NCBI GenBank assembly: GCA_003342815.1
Contig: PTEX01000048.1
Coordinates: 3,656,888 to 3,720,887 of the forward strand
DNA from: Eudromia elegans
Lineage: Eukaryota; Chordata; Aves; Tinamiformes; Tinamidae
DNA: 64,000 nt
Reading direction: 5' to 3'
Shown here: one piece after another, positions 42,201-55,425 of the stretch
How the letters are laid out: each line of letters starts with the position of its first letter
Position numbering within the stretch: the first letter of the stretch is position 1
Notes under the pieces: model-generated
Told to the model about the DNA's origin: nothing
Database searches by the model: none
What the model saw: only the letters and a program-made list of their open reading frames with translations
Made by a program: the position numbers and the translations under genes

Positions 42201-45200
42201 CATTCACCAAAACACTGAAAACTCTGCTTGGTTATAACTAATGTCTGTGAGATTTTGGGTAAAATATGCCATTTCCTGAACTGAAAATGTCATATTTGTG
42301 TTACTGATAAATTAGATTACTTGTAGACTTACAGTCAAAATATTAAGGAGGAATAAAAAGGGTCAACTAAGAGGTTCAAAGATACTAATGAAATGGCTGT
42401 ATTCTGAAATCTTCAGAAATGTTTTTTATTTAATTCAAATATTGCATTAAGAAGAGCATTCCTTTAAGCAGCAGCTTGTTGTTGAGTAAAAAATACAACA
42501 TTGGTGCATAAAATCAAATACCACATGGCAGCTTTATCAAGAAGGTTGTCTAGCAGCTACCTGTGGGATATCAACAACACCTACACTCAAGCTTTCCAAA
42601 CTAAGGCTGTATGACACCTTTTTACTTGTGTACTACTTTTACGGCACTAAAAGTTTGATGCCTCATTTTCCCCAAGTACTGAGCCGAGAAGTTAAGTAAG
42701 TAGTAAATATCAGGAGAGTTTAATATGGAAGTATTGTGCAAATATTGCTGCTAAATCTGTGTGGCTTTGAAAAATACAAGGAAGGAAGGAAGGTTATTGG
42801 AAGTGAGCAAACAGCTCAACCAGAGCTCCTGTGGTATATTAGGTCTGAAGGGGACAACGTGGCTTCTGGATAAGTAAAATTCTGTTGTCTCCCTTTGATA
42901 GTATTGAAACAGCAGTGGCTGCAATTTCAGGGGCTCTTGATAAATTTGAGAAGGATCAGAGCAGAATCAGAAGGTTGGTAAAAATGCTGCTAAATCATGT
43001 AAACAAAGTAGTAAAAACCCTCAAGGCAATCTGTTTAGCTTGAGAAAAGGAGTGCTAAGAAGTGACTTGAGCACAGGCTGTAACTTCAGGAGCTGAATAA
43101 TGGATGGGTTCTCCAGCCTCGGGAACTTGCTGTGTTTTTCTCCAATACACTTAAGTGAAAGGTAACAAATTCCCTTCTGAAATGAGGTAAAAGTGCAGAT
43201 CATGAAAGGGAATTGTTTTACCAATGAGCACTGAGGCACTGAGGTTTGTGTATTGACAGCTCTGAAAAAAAATATATATGTTTTTGTAAAACAGAGGCTT
43301 TGGATCTGGAGTCTGTGCATTTCTGGGACAGGGAGAGGAAAAGGCAGATAATTTTTGAGGAGTCTGTAAAAGGCAAATCGGCAAAGTAGCCTTATACTCT
43401 GAAGAACTGAATTCCCTACACAGGAAATTACAATTTCCATGAAGGAACATTTACAGAGTCTACAAAGGATGGAAACATTTGGGGGTTTGAGAGCATCATA
43501 CTCATCATCCAAGACAGGGTTTAGAGATACGTACTAAAGGACAGTTAATTGGGAAGGGCCGAGATGTGGCACGTGCTTTGTCTTGGCTCAGAGGCAGCCG
43601 CCAGTGATTTCTGTGAACACTGGACCCAAAAGTGCCAAGGGAGGCCCTGGAGATGTGGCACTGCTGGTCTCCTCCTGCTCCAAGCAGAAGTTAGGGCTGT
43701 TTTTTCCTCAGCTGAAGTTCCAATTGTGATGAGACTCAATTCTTTTTCAGCTAAGCACAAAAATTTCAACGGGCCAGTAGTGTTGGTCTTTGCTGATACA
43801 GATCCACAGGCAATTTCAAGGCATTTTATCTTGTCGCAGTTCTGAAAACCATCATTATTCTGCAAAGCCTTAAGTATGCCCTTCCATTTAGATGGTATCA
43901 AAAGAAAATGAAGTGGTTTCCAGAACTGTGGTTTGGATACATAGCTCCCCGCTGCCCAGCGATCATAGACAGGTTAAAAAGAGCAGCTGAGCAGTACAGA
44001 ATGAAAAGTAAAGTTCTGTGTTCTACTTATTAAGTAATTCATTTCAGCTCAAGATACTGCTTTGACCTTCTGCCTCTATCCAAATCTCAGTATTATCATT
44101 TACTATTTTAAGCTTTTTTATAGAACTGGAATAATATACAGATATGAAAGGATGATTACAGGGATGCTATTAGGCATTACAGCTAAGATTTGAAGTTCTC
44201 TTCTTTTCTGCAAAAACAAACCAAAGGGTATTTTAATAGCTGAAAGCCTGACAACTGATTTGCCATTAGCTTAAATCAAGCAGTCTCACTAAAAAGATGT
44301 TTTTTTCAAATAGTAAGAACCCAATCAGTAGGAGATGGTCATACTCAGTCCTTCAGGAGTTATTTGACATAATTAGCCGTGTGCTTTGGTCTAAATTTTT
44401 CTTACAGACTAGCCTTCCAATCAGATTCAGAAGTTTGGTGGATGTGCACAGCTTTGCACATTTAGACATGTAGATTTTCAGGATAAATCACAGGACAAAT
44501 CAGGTAAGAAGCTCTCTCCAAAACCCATATGCCAGTGCAAATCCTCGTGACAGAACATAGTAAAAGCTGCAATCACAAAAGCATCTGCCCTGAGCCGCCA
44601 CACCTGCCAGCTCTGATCTGCACATGACAAAACACATTTATCCCTCCACTCCATTGGCATCTTTGCCCATGGGGCGAAGGCAGAGGGGCATGGCTGGGGT
44701 TGTCCTGCATGCTGCATTCCGGGCATCTTACAACCTGGAGCGACGCGGTACCCACTGGGTGTCCTGATGAACTAGTTGTCCAAATAAGGATGCATCTAGC
44801 ACAAATTCCTGGAAACAGGTTTATGGGATGAAGCCACAAAGACTGGCTTCTTCATAGAAGCGGCATTAGAGCCAGGACAGGCTTCAGCCCTGCCCTCCAT
44901 TTCTTCTCCACCTTTTTTTCCTTTTAACTCCCCTTCACTGTTCTTATCCTTCTTGTCATCTTATTTCCCCTTCCTAAATTGAATGTAAGCCCATCTAACC
45001 TTTTCCTTCAGGATTTTCTGACATCCAGACTGTTTTAAGTAATCTTAAAGTGGAAGTGCCACAATGGAAGAGGAAAGACTCACAGATCTGTGCCTCTGCA
45101 GGACATAATGCCTGCATGGAGCTCTCTCGCAGCTGGGAAAGAAGGTATAAATGGGAGAAACTTCCAAGTGGGAGACGATGAGGAGGGAAGAAGCTCTTCC

Positions 45201-48079
45201 AGCCTCACTTTGCCACGTTGACTCGGCCTCATGGAAGCTCTGCCTTATCAGTCACATACTACTCAAGGACACACGTGTGCCAGAGACCTTTCCGTTTGGC
45301 ATCCCCAGCAGCCACCTCGCACGTGGGCTAACGGGATACAGGCACTGGCACCACCTAGGGGCCAGCTGTCTCTCATTAACGTGGTTCCAGAAAGATCAGT
45401 GTCAAAACAGGTAAAAATAATAACGCACAAGAGCATCCAGCAACATAACGTGCCTGAAAAACACTTGTCTTATGAAACACACTGAAAGGCTGCTGTGTGT
45501 AGGTCTTTATTTCTACACTCAGTCTGGGCACAGAACCCTAATCTCAGTTGCTACTTACCTGCTATGACTGCTTATTTTCTATTAACTGAATTTATATGGG
45601 GTGCCATGTGCTGACTAATAACTCATTCACACTCCTCTGCTTCCCATGATATAATTATGCCTTCAATGTCTGCTGAAAGTGCCAGAATAATGGATTAAGA
45701 TTTCTGAGATGGATAACACACAGAGAAAATGTTTTCCTTTTCTATGGATCACCTTCTTAGGGAAAAAAACAGGTAAGGATTTTTTAAAAATGATGCCTCA
45801 GTATAAGCGAGGCTTCTTACCATTTTTTGAAGATCTTTCTGTGTCAATCTGTATAAATTTAGATAATGAAGAAGAGAAAGCAAAGAAGCCTTGTATGAGG
45901 GACTTCTCTATCAAACCTAGCAGTCTAGCACTGCTTCAAAATTGGAGCTCCTCCATTCTATGGAAAGAATAATTATCACAGTCTTTGCTTTATCGGAGTA
46001 AACTATGTCTTTCAGTTCATTATTTTGTGCAGCTTTCTCAGCAGTACATGCAAAACCAGTATTTGTAGTATCTTTCTATTCCAATTTGTTTATATTCTGA
46101 TGCAGCGTAAATAAAATATTCAAAACTTCAATCTGTATTTAGATACCTAAACAAGTATTTTCATTTTTCAGAGCACCTACACCTTTCAGAGTTGCACAGT
46201 GCTTCTGGAAATCAGGCCATTTATATAGGTGTCTATATTTAGGTACAGGAGTTTGAAATGTTTGGCCTGAGGTCACATAGCTATGGCTCATTGCATTTTT
46301 TTTATTCCCATTTGGGTCACAATGGGCAAGTCACTTCTAATAACCCTCATCACAAATCTGCAAAATAGCAAGAAAGGTGGTCAGAATTATTAAGTACCGT
46401 TGTGATGTGCAGAACTTTACAAGATACATCAAGTACCTTTCCACAGAATTTCAGAATAAACCCCCCTAGAAATCAGTATGTCAGAAAGGTAGGGTAGTAT
46501 GTTTAGAGACTGAACCAAAGTTAGTCTGCTAACTCTGTTCATTTCCTGTATTTGTCATCTTTGCCATCCCCTCTGTAAGCTTATGATTATTTGACAAGCC
46601 AGATGTTTTAGCTTCCTTTATTTTGGCTGGGTAGAACCTAGAAATCAAGTACTTCTCCTTGTATCACATGGCAGCAAACAACACTTCATATGTGATGATC
46701 TTGAGCTGATGCAATCAGTCATGCTGATAAATTATGACTGTACCTCCAAGAAAGTTTTTAAATTTAAAGAGTAGCTTGCAGAGGCCTTGCTTTTAGTAAA
46801 CCAGTTAGGAAATAAATGGTAAGGTCTTTTGGTCTAAGATCCTAAGATCCTAGAGAGAGGTGATTATTGGGGAAAAAACATCAAGAAGAAAGGAGTCTTT
46901 GTAGTCCTAAAAAGAAGCGAGGTTTTTCTATTTCCTTATTTCAGTTTCCTTATAATCTCTTCTCACTGCCCTCCTAACTTACAAAGTGAGATGCTTGTAG
47001 CTTTGCTAGCAGGTATCAACATATACAATTAATTTTGTGTGATGAGGAGATTGCTGAGGACAAACAGGCAAAGTCACAGTTTAAAACAATCAAACACCTC
47101 ACATGCTTCAACAAAAAGAAAATGTCCGTGTCATCTAGCAGCCCCTTTCTGAAGGGGGGAATTTAAACCTGGACATAATATTTAAAATTAGAGAGAACTG
47201 CACTTACACTTTAGGGATTGTCTCTGTTAGAGAACAATCTTTTTTTTTCTTTTGTGATCCAGAAATTGCTTTAAAAGTCAATGAAACTCACTTTCCCTCT
47301 TGATGTAGCATGCATCTAGGCTAAAAAAACATTTCTTGGTTAAAAATATTCCTTAACTAGAAACTGGGACATGGCATTTTTGTTGTTTTCAAAACTGAGG
47401 GTTAGCTATAATAAATAATAAAGCGCTATTTTTTTTATGATAAATCAGGAATTTTTGCAATGTCAAATCAAAAAGGCCTTTTTTTTCTCTCCAGGCAATT
47501 TACTCTTGAAAAATGTTAAGAATCCTTGTTCCTGTTCTCCCTGCTTTAACATGCAGCAGAGATGCTTGAATGTGGATAAACTGGTGAGAGGTTCAGGAGA
47601 CACCAGGTCCTAGTGCAGGAGCTCTCCCACTGCAAGGCTGGGAGCTCACCCCTAGTGCCCCAGGCTCTCCCCACTTTCCTGACCCACAAACCCCAGATTT
47701 GGGGGAACCTTCATCCCTGGCCACGGCTGAGAAACATGTGCTGCTCTGCATCTCCAAACCCCAGTGAAGAAAATGGCCCTGTTCTTTTATCAACCTGCTT
47801 AGGGACAGGGTGTAAGGGCATTTTACAGGCACTGAACTTACATGGTGAGCAAAGGGCACTCTCTTTAATTTGTGCAATTATTAAAGTCATTCCTCTTGCA
47901 CCCACAACTGTGCAAAATGCTATGAAGATAATAAAAGATACAGATGGCCTTTGCCTTACACATTTTTTTTAACCATCTGCAATACATCGCATCTAAGCTG
48001 CTCTGTAGTTGCTAAATGCATGCAGGATGGAGTTGGAGAGGTGTTGAGGCAATGCTGTCTCACTGCACTGAGTGACTGA

Positions 48080-49020
48080 GTGATAAAATAGCAGATGAAA
48101 TTCAGTGGTGATAAGTGCCAAGTAATGAACATGGAAAAAATAGCCCTAAGAATGCATACACAGACATGGCTTCTAGCTATCACTTTTTCAGGAGGTCAAA
48201 GTGGACCTGAAAATATTACTGTAGGATTAGGAAATGGTCAAAAAGGCAAATGGAATGTTAAGAATTAGCAGAAAAGGAACAAATAAAATGTCATTTTCTT
48301 AGATTTTTTTCCCCTCTTGAATGTTCTCTGTTCTACACTCCTCACGTGATGAGCAGTGCTCCAAATTCAGGACTCCTGCTTTTGTAGCTTGCTGTTCTTC
48401 TGAATCCCCTGGCTGTGCAACTCTTGCCTATTCCACATCCAGGAAAACTTAATAATCATTTAAATAGAATTAACATTTTATAGAACAGATTTTTTTTCCC
48501 CCCTCTCTCTCTCAAGTAAAATTAGAAGAGGTAGAGAGAAGGGCAATAAAATATGGAATGTATTTTCATACAGGAAATAGAGAAAAATGTTAGCTTGGAA
48601 AAAAGATTGCTAAAGGGAACACAGTTCAAGCCTGCAGAATAATGATGAGGTCTACAAAGGATTTTAATTCACTGCCTCTTATAGGAAAGAGTGAAGAACA
48701 TTTAATGAAATGATCAGAAAGCAGATTTAAAATTGTTTATTCTTCAGAGAGTCAAGAATTATCATGGTGCAGCATATTGCAGAAAGCAAAATTACAAATG
48801 GACCAAGAAAAGTTTAGACAATTTACGGAGGACAAAACCACTGGTCTTGCCATGTCTTAGATAAAACCTTGACTTCCAAAAGTCTCTGACTCACTAACTG
48901 CCACAAACTTATAAGAAAAACGGGAAAGAAATACATAGTCTATTTTTATGATATTTTATTAAGCACCCACTCTTGGCTCCTGATGGAGATGAGACATAGG
49001 GCTAGATGGGTCCCACAGTG
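48080..49020 (+). mobile_element. Ancient L3/CR1-like LINE 3' region, sense
   Basis: The plus strand follows the old amniote CR1/L3 element: GCAGATGAAATTCAGTGGTG and AAGTAATGAACATGGAAAAA (about 48090-48138), AAAAAGGCAAATGGAATGTT (about 48240), GAGAGAAGGGCAATAAAATA (about 48535), GCTTGGAAAAAAGATTGCTA (about 48593), and a terminal GGGCTAGATGGGTCCCACAG (about 48999), equivalent to the GGGCTAGATGGACC box. Riddled with stops and indels. Confidence 0.78.
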
Positions 49021-51284
49021 TTTTTGCATTCTAAAAAAGAAACAATCATGGAGATACTAATGCCAATCTAGGCAACATTAATTTTACATGCTTTATCCAG
49101 TCTAATCTCCAGACTTAGCACTTGCAAGAAATCATAATCCATATCTGTCCAAAGAATTTGAAATTATCCCAGAGAGGAGAGACACCCACGCAAAAACACT
49201 AAGCTCACTTTTTGAGAACTTACTGTTTTTGAGACATTACTTATTTGTTTCTTCTGAAAAGCACACGGTCATTAAAGCTTCTGTGAAGACAGCAGGAGTG
49301 GGTTAGTGTTTATATTTTGCTGGTCAGAAATCAACATAAAACAGGGAGCAACGTTTTGGAGAGGTTATTGCTTTAGCTACGCTATAATTCACTGCAGTTG
49401 TTTCAGCACATTTGAGAGGCCACTTTTGCTTATAGATTAAATCCTTAGATGAGAAGCAGGTGCAAAATGAAGATAACAAGTAGCTCAGGATGTGGATGAG
49501 ATGGTTTAATCCTGTTCTCTGAGATATCAGTAACAAAACTCCTACTCAATTCTGTGGGAGCAGGACTTCACCACGGCTTGCAAACCTTGCAAGCAGCAGC
49601 TGTTTTATCACCCCCTTTGGGATTCTTTCCATAATTTCAACTGCCTCCAGATTTTGGCACCATGCTACTTGGGTTATGGAAAGATGTCCACAACATTTAG
49701 GAAACACAGTGTACCTACTGAACCTGTCTGTGCTGCGTAGCACCAGGGCTTATGTGGGGGAACAGACTCTTAAAAACAACTTCACTCAGTTGCTCTACCT
49801 CCTTTATTTTTGCAGAGCTACCTTCCCATATCTAAATTATGTGTTATTTTATCAGAACATTTCCTAATAGAAATACATAAACATCACACTACACAGAAAT
49901 ACATAAACATTAAAATAGGATATTTAAGAGCTTATAACTGTTTCCTTTTAAATTTAATTTGAATGTTTTAGTATAAACAATGGAATTTTCATGGGTTTTT
50001 TTTCCCAATTCACTGTAGCAACAATGTCTGGTTGCATTTCCAAAGTATATCCTATCCTTAGATATTCCTGATTTTCCTGAACAAGAATTAGCTTGAGTTC
50101 ATAACTACAGAGATTCCCTTTTGATATAAGAGAAATAAATGTTACAGCAACTTCATCAGCTCCCTCTTCCCACTATAAAAATATGAAAAAAGGATATATT
50201 TTGTAGTATCTTTAGTCCTTTATCTTTCTTTTGCTTTTGTATAATGCCTAATATAATAAAATCATGCCAGAGCAAAAAAAAAGTAGTTATAACAAAAAAA
50301 AAAAATCAAAAAGTAATGACCATTATCTGTGACCTGCTATACATAAAATGTAAGTAGAACCAGAAAACAAAAGTGTGGAATGAATCTAATGCCTGGATAC
50401 CCAAGTGGTTAAGTTGACTCTTAGTTAATGAGACCAGGAAGAAACTTTTCTGTTGCAGTAAAATCACCTGCATCATGTTCTAAAATACTTCTGTTAGATA
50501 TTTGAAGAGGAAATGAGGGAGACACTATTGCTCTCATTCATTATAAAAGTTTTATTTGCCTTTATTGTCAAGTACTACAGTGAAAGGTTATCATTTTGTA
50601 TATTTTAACTAATGAGCAACTATTCCTTCCACAGATTTCTATAGGTTGTTTAATAACTGTATGGAAAAAATACTTTATTTCTCCATTATATTCTATAGAT
50701 TTTTCAGAGCCATCTTTACAGAAACCTATTTACATTTCTGCTCACCTTTTGATGATATTCTAAAGGAAATGGACCATAGAAAATTAGCATTAGTTTATGT
50801 CACTTATAAGCCTAAGTTATGTAGCTGGAAAAAGAAGTCATAACCGAGGTCCATCAGAACAGCTTCTTCCTAAAATGGGTGATCACCGTTGAGACCTTTT
50901 CCATTATAATTCTGTCATTCTTTAAGAATCCCACCAAAGGAGCTTCAAGTTTTACTTGTAACACATATCATATCTATATTTTAGCCTTAAGAAGAGATCA
51001 ACTACAGCCATGTTTTCAGACCAGGCTTGCTTTTGGGGCCAGTTTGCTTGCCTGTGGTCAGAGGTTGGGAACTCCACTGGATGACGGTGTGCAGATGCCC
51101 CACGGGATCCAGAGGCAGTCTCGATACCTAAAATGGCCCCAGGATGTGGTAGCATCAGCTAGCAATGCTGAGGGGAGCCCTTAGTTTGGGGCTCTAGGGG
51201 GACTTCCATTCATAGATATAAGATAGACAAGAGAAGAAGAGCAAGATTCATCAGGACAGCTCTCCCATGCCATCCTCCCTTGTC

Positions 51285-51430
51285 CTACCACACGCTCACC
51301 CCTTTATCCCATCCCACCTCATCCCACTCCATCCCACCTCACCTTATCCCAAAGCATTCCATCTCATCCCCACCTCCTCACCTGCCCCCATCTCTCCTCG
51401 TCTCATCACCTCACCCATGTCCCTTCACCC
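51285..51430. repeat. Pyrimidine-rich tandem repeat (CATCCCACCT-like)
   Basis: ATCCCACCTC/ATCCCACTCC-like units recur many times, immediately upstream of the RCAN2 CpG island. Confidence 0.75.
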
Positions 51431-52110
51431 CAGGGCAGGGGGATCGGCCCCCGGGGGGCAGTTTTACCACACGGGACCCCAGAGCCACCTGCTGCCACCC
51501 ACGACACCAACGGCCACGGCGCGAGAGGCGGGCAACGTCTCCTGAGGGCGGGGCCGGCACGCTCCTCGGTCTCTCATTGGCGGCCGCCTCTTGCCCGTCG
51601 GGGCGGGGCGTTTCGCTGATTGGACAGCGCCTCCTCCTTCGCTGGTCCCCGCCTCAGCCGCCACCTTCGCCCTGGCGGCGTGAGCAGCGCTTGAGGTGCG
51701 GGGCGCTCGTCGCGGGAGGCGGTGCGGGGTCCTCGGTGGGAGGCGGCGGCCGTAGTAACAGCACCAGCACCGGGTAGGGCCGCAGCACCGGCGGGAGCCG
51801 CGCCAGCAGGTGAGGCCAGCGCCGCCGGGAGGAGCGGGGCTGGGGGCGGGAGAAGCGGTCGCTCTCCCCGCGGCGGCAGCGCTGCCCCGCTGAGCTGGTC
51901 CCTCCGTGGCGGCGGGGTTATGTAACGGCCGCCAGGGGCTCGCACGGGGGTCGGCGTCGGGGGCGCGACCGTTGGGCGCTGTGGGGCGGCGCGGGTGAGG
52001 GAGGGTAACGGCCGCTCCCGGGTGCTCTCGGACCCCGGGGGTGCGGGGAGTTCGGGCAGCGCCCCGCGCTGTATCCCCCCGGAGTTAACAGGTAGTTCCC
52101 CAGCGCGGCT
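51430..52110 (+). promoter_or_regulatory. RCAN2: RCAN2 CpG-island promoter and probable untranslated first exon
   Basis: A sharp CpG island. GC boxes GGGCGGGGCC (51546-51555) and GGGCGGGGCG (51601-51610) alternate with inverted CCAAT boxes ATTGG at 51576-51580 and 51619-51623. A good donor, CCAGCAG|GTGAGG, falls at 51809/51810, so an untranslated exon ending at 51809 is likely. That would splice to the acceptor at 60235/60236. No convincing coding frame starts in the island. Assignment to RCAN2 rests on strand, position and splice sites. Confidence 0.65.
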
Positions 52111-55100
52111 TAGTAAAAGGAAAAAGAACGGTAGGTCCAATACATCTGCTTTTAAATGCATAGAAATGCTATTTAACGAGGAGATTGCAGTTTGTGTTTT
52201 AGGCTTTCAAATTCTGTTCTTGCACATAAGTACAAAATGGTATGCGCATCCTGTTGTTCACCTGGTCAGGAGGGTTGCTTCGCAGAAGAGGATATTTGCT
52301 ATGAAAATGCAGAGCTGCTCTCCAAAAGTCTGCAACCTTTATTGTAAAGGCGGCATAAGGCAATGGAGTAGTTGCCTGTCGTTCCTGAACAGTCAGGAGT
52401 CTGAATGTCACACTTGGAACAGTCAGAAGAACTGTGAATTCATCCCAGGAAATAAGGGCAGAAAATATTTTTCTGTAGATTGTTCATGCAGTTCAAGTGG
52501 TGTGTATAGAGGAGACCTTCTTTCCTCAAACTAGTCAAAATGTCAGTGTTATCATCCAGTCTGGCTGTTCTCTCCCCAGTACTGCAGTGTGCATTCAGAT
52601 CCTGTGCCTTGGTTTGTCTTTATTTCTATTTTAAGTATTTGTCATTGCTTGATTGTCCTTAATGCTGTGTAAGTTGCAAGCTACTGCTGTTTAACGGCAG
52701 TGAAACCTTTTTGAGGAAATAATTACACTTTATTCCAACTTGCACCCAAAGTTCTGTAGATATTAGAGGGATTATATAGTCTAGTTGGGTTTTCTTTTGT
52801 CTATCTTGGAAAGTTATTGGAATTAAGTCTTCATTACTTGACTTTTTCTAAGCTCAGTACAGGTAAAGCAGACCTCTGATCTCGGAAGTGATGCGAGTGG
52901 CTTGCTTTGCTATGCGTGTTTATGCTATGTGTTTATGGTGTCTGAATGTCTTCTAGATGTGAACCAATATGAACAGCACCTCTTGCATGGGGTTCTGATA
53001 TCTGTGATTTCTTCCTTTCCATATTGTTAGGGAAAGTAAGGTTTAGTAAGAACTGGGTAATGAATTTTGTTATGAGCTAAAAGCTTGTTAAATGAGTAGT
53101 TGTTTCATGGAATTCTGTAACAAATATGACTAAAAGCTACTAACACTATAATACTCAAATATTCTGTGCCCATTTTATAATGGGCTTTTAGTATAGGCTC
53201 GCATAGAGGCCAAGTGAAAGTAGTTGAAAGGCTTACTCTGTGTGTTTGTGTTTGTTTTTGTTTCATTTTTAAAGGGTAATGTTATAGGATAATGTTAATG
53301 GTTGATTAATCAAAGTGCAGTTTCTTGACTTTTAGGAGTATCACATTAGACCCTTCCCACTTGACACTGGTTCTCCAAAGTATCATCTCTCCATTGTGGA
53401 ATAGGGCCCTGGCTTTAGTAGGTTTGAGAATGGGGGTTATGAGCTGCGTTGTGTCCTCTGTGGCTGGAGGTGCAAATTGCTTAACAGACTTGTGCCAACA
53501 TAGGTCTCTTCCTTGTAAGTGATATGGCCCTGTGTCATGGGAAGCACATTTGAACCTTTGGAACCATGTGCAGATCTTGGACATCTTATGCTGGCCAGCC
53601 CTTCTTTAGAATAATAAAAGTGAATAGCCCCTTTGGATGTTAAAAGCTTCCAAAAATAGTTACAAAGGCTCAGCTAAATTTAATACGGCTAGAATGTCAG
53701 TGGAAAGGATTAGAACATTTGGGATTTGCACGAGTTAGCATTAAAAAAAAAAATCCTCCTTTTCATCTTATAACTCTCTTTCCAGTGGAGATTGCATTAT
53801 TTTTGTATGGTGCTAATCAATTCAAAGTTGAAATATTAGTAGACTTTGTTCTACTTCAGCCAGTAATTTCTATTGCTATTTGAAGAAAGAGTCATTGTCC
53901 AGGTGAGGAATGCAAGGGAGGAAGTTAAAGGTATGGATGCAGCAAATATTGCTTTTTAAGCTGCGAGGGTTCATACATTTTGTCTGATGTCATTCTATTC
54001 TTTCTAATGAAGTATAATATCTTCTTTTAAGTCTATGGGAGCTTTTGGTAGTGAAGAGTTAGCATCTTATAAAAACACCAATCTCCAGCATTCTTTTTAT
54101 GGAATGGAGTGAAATTTCAGTAGACTATTACCATGAGAACTTTCCTTTTGCACTCATGCCTTCTACTATTGTCATCTGTGTAGGTCTAATTGACTTCAAC
54201 AGGAGCTACATCCTTAGACCAATACTACAGGAATTGGTAACTCTGCTTTACTTAAATCAGTGCTTATATTAAGTAAAAGTGATTTTTTTTTTCAGAAAAA
54301 GAATCCTGCTGAGTTTGATCTTGCTTCTCTTGGAGTTAAGGGAGGAATTTCATGTGTCTGTATCTTTTTGCTTTTTTTATTTATTTTTGTGGGTGGTGAA
54401 GTCTATGCTCTTTTTCTGGGCTCTTCTAGAAAAACAACCATATTTTTTTACTCTCTTTTTTCCCAAGTTTTCCAAACTTATGAGGATTAATATTTCCAGG
54501 AGGTTTGCACTCAGGATTTGGTAATACTTTTAGTTTGTAGTGATTATATTTAAAGCCTCTATTTGTAGCATTGTTTGCTTTATGCTATTTTTAGTCATCT
54601 TGTTTGTCATGGCAAGAAGTGCTTAATAAAAAAATCCTAGTGATTTAGAGAAATATATGTCTGTTTCCTGATGTCCTTGAGGGATTTTTAAAAAATAAAC
54701 AAACAAAAAAACCTTGACATAGGAATATAGTTGCTGAGGAAATACTGTATTAGTTTCCATAAATACAGTTGATAAATCTGTATGTAATTGATTATAATTG
54801 ATCCAGGAAAACAGTTCATGGTGAACATTAGTCATGTGCTGAAGTCCAGCTTTGTCCAGCAAAGCCCTTAAATTTTTTCTCTATCGGAGGTCTTAATCCA
54901 TAGCAAGATATGCCCCTTTGCAATTCAAATTTTACACTAGGAAAATCACTTTTTTGATGAAAGAACCTTGCTAATAGAAGTTTCAATAGGTTATTAGTAT
55001 TTGCCAGTGAATTTTGACAAATAAAAATCAAAACAAATAAGAAAGCTCCACTTTTTGCTGACCTCTGTTTATTCAGAGGCAGTACATCTCTAACTAAATT

Positions 55101-55381
55101 ATCTACAATATCAGAATGAACACTGAGCTTTCACCAATAATCTGTACCAACTTTTCAGTTACAGCTTCTACAAAGTTGAACATATTCAGTATTTCTGAAG
55201 TATCCCAAATGGAAGGTGCTTGCCTTTCTTGACTTGCAATTGTGCATGCAAGTTATACCAAAGAAGCAGCAGAGAGCTTAAAGATACAGTATGGAAGAGT
55301 AGTGGCTGCTGTGATGCTTCAAGAGTTAAGACTAGCGCAGCAATTTTTGGTTCACTCCCCATTTTCTCTGGGGAGTGTGGT

Positions 55382-55382
<1 letters not shown>

Positions 55383-55415
<33 letters not shown>

Positions 55416-55425
55416 NTTTTTTTTT
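55383..55425. repeat. Poly-T homopolymer containing an N
   Basis: A run of about 42 T with an unresolved base at 55416. The length is probably unreliable in the assembly. Confidence 0.95.

Larger units (their letters stand above)
38950..51280. other. Intergenic region CYP39A1-RCAN2
   Basis: About 12.3 kb with no recognisable coding exon. It holds a (TA/CA)n microsatellite (40735-40777), a MIR-like SINE (about 42.0-42.2 kb), a (GGAA)n patch (42778-42793) and an L3/CR1-like LINE relic (about 48.08-49.02 kb). The remaining sequence is AT-rich and unique. A possible further SINE scrap around 46.2-46.3 kb (GAGGTCACATAGCTA) is too short to call. Confidence 0.6.

Noticed and set aside
43021..43512. 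163-codon minus-strand frame in the intergenic region
   Set aside because: No recognisable motif, composition like surrounding AT-rich DNA and no splice or promoter support.
51574..52534. Long frames on both strands in the RCAN2 CpG island
   Set aside because: Low-complexity proline/alanine/arginine content and no family resemblance; expected in CpG islands.
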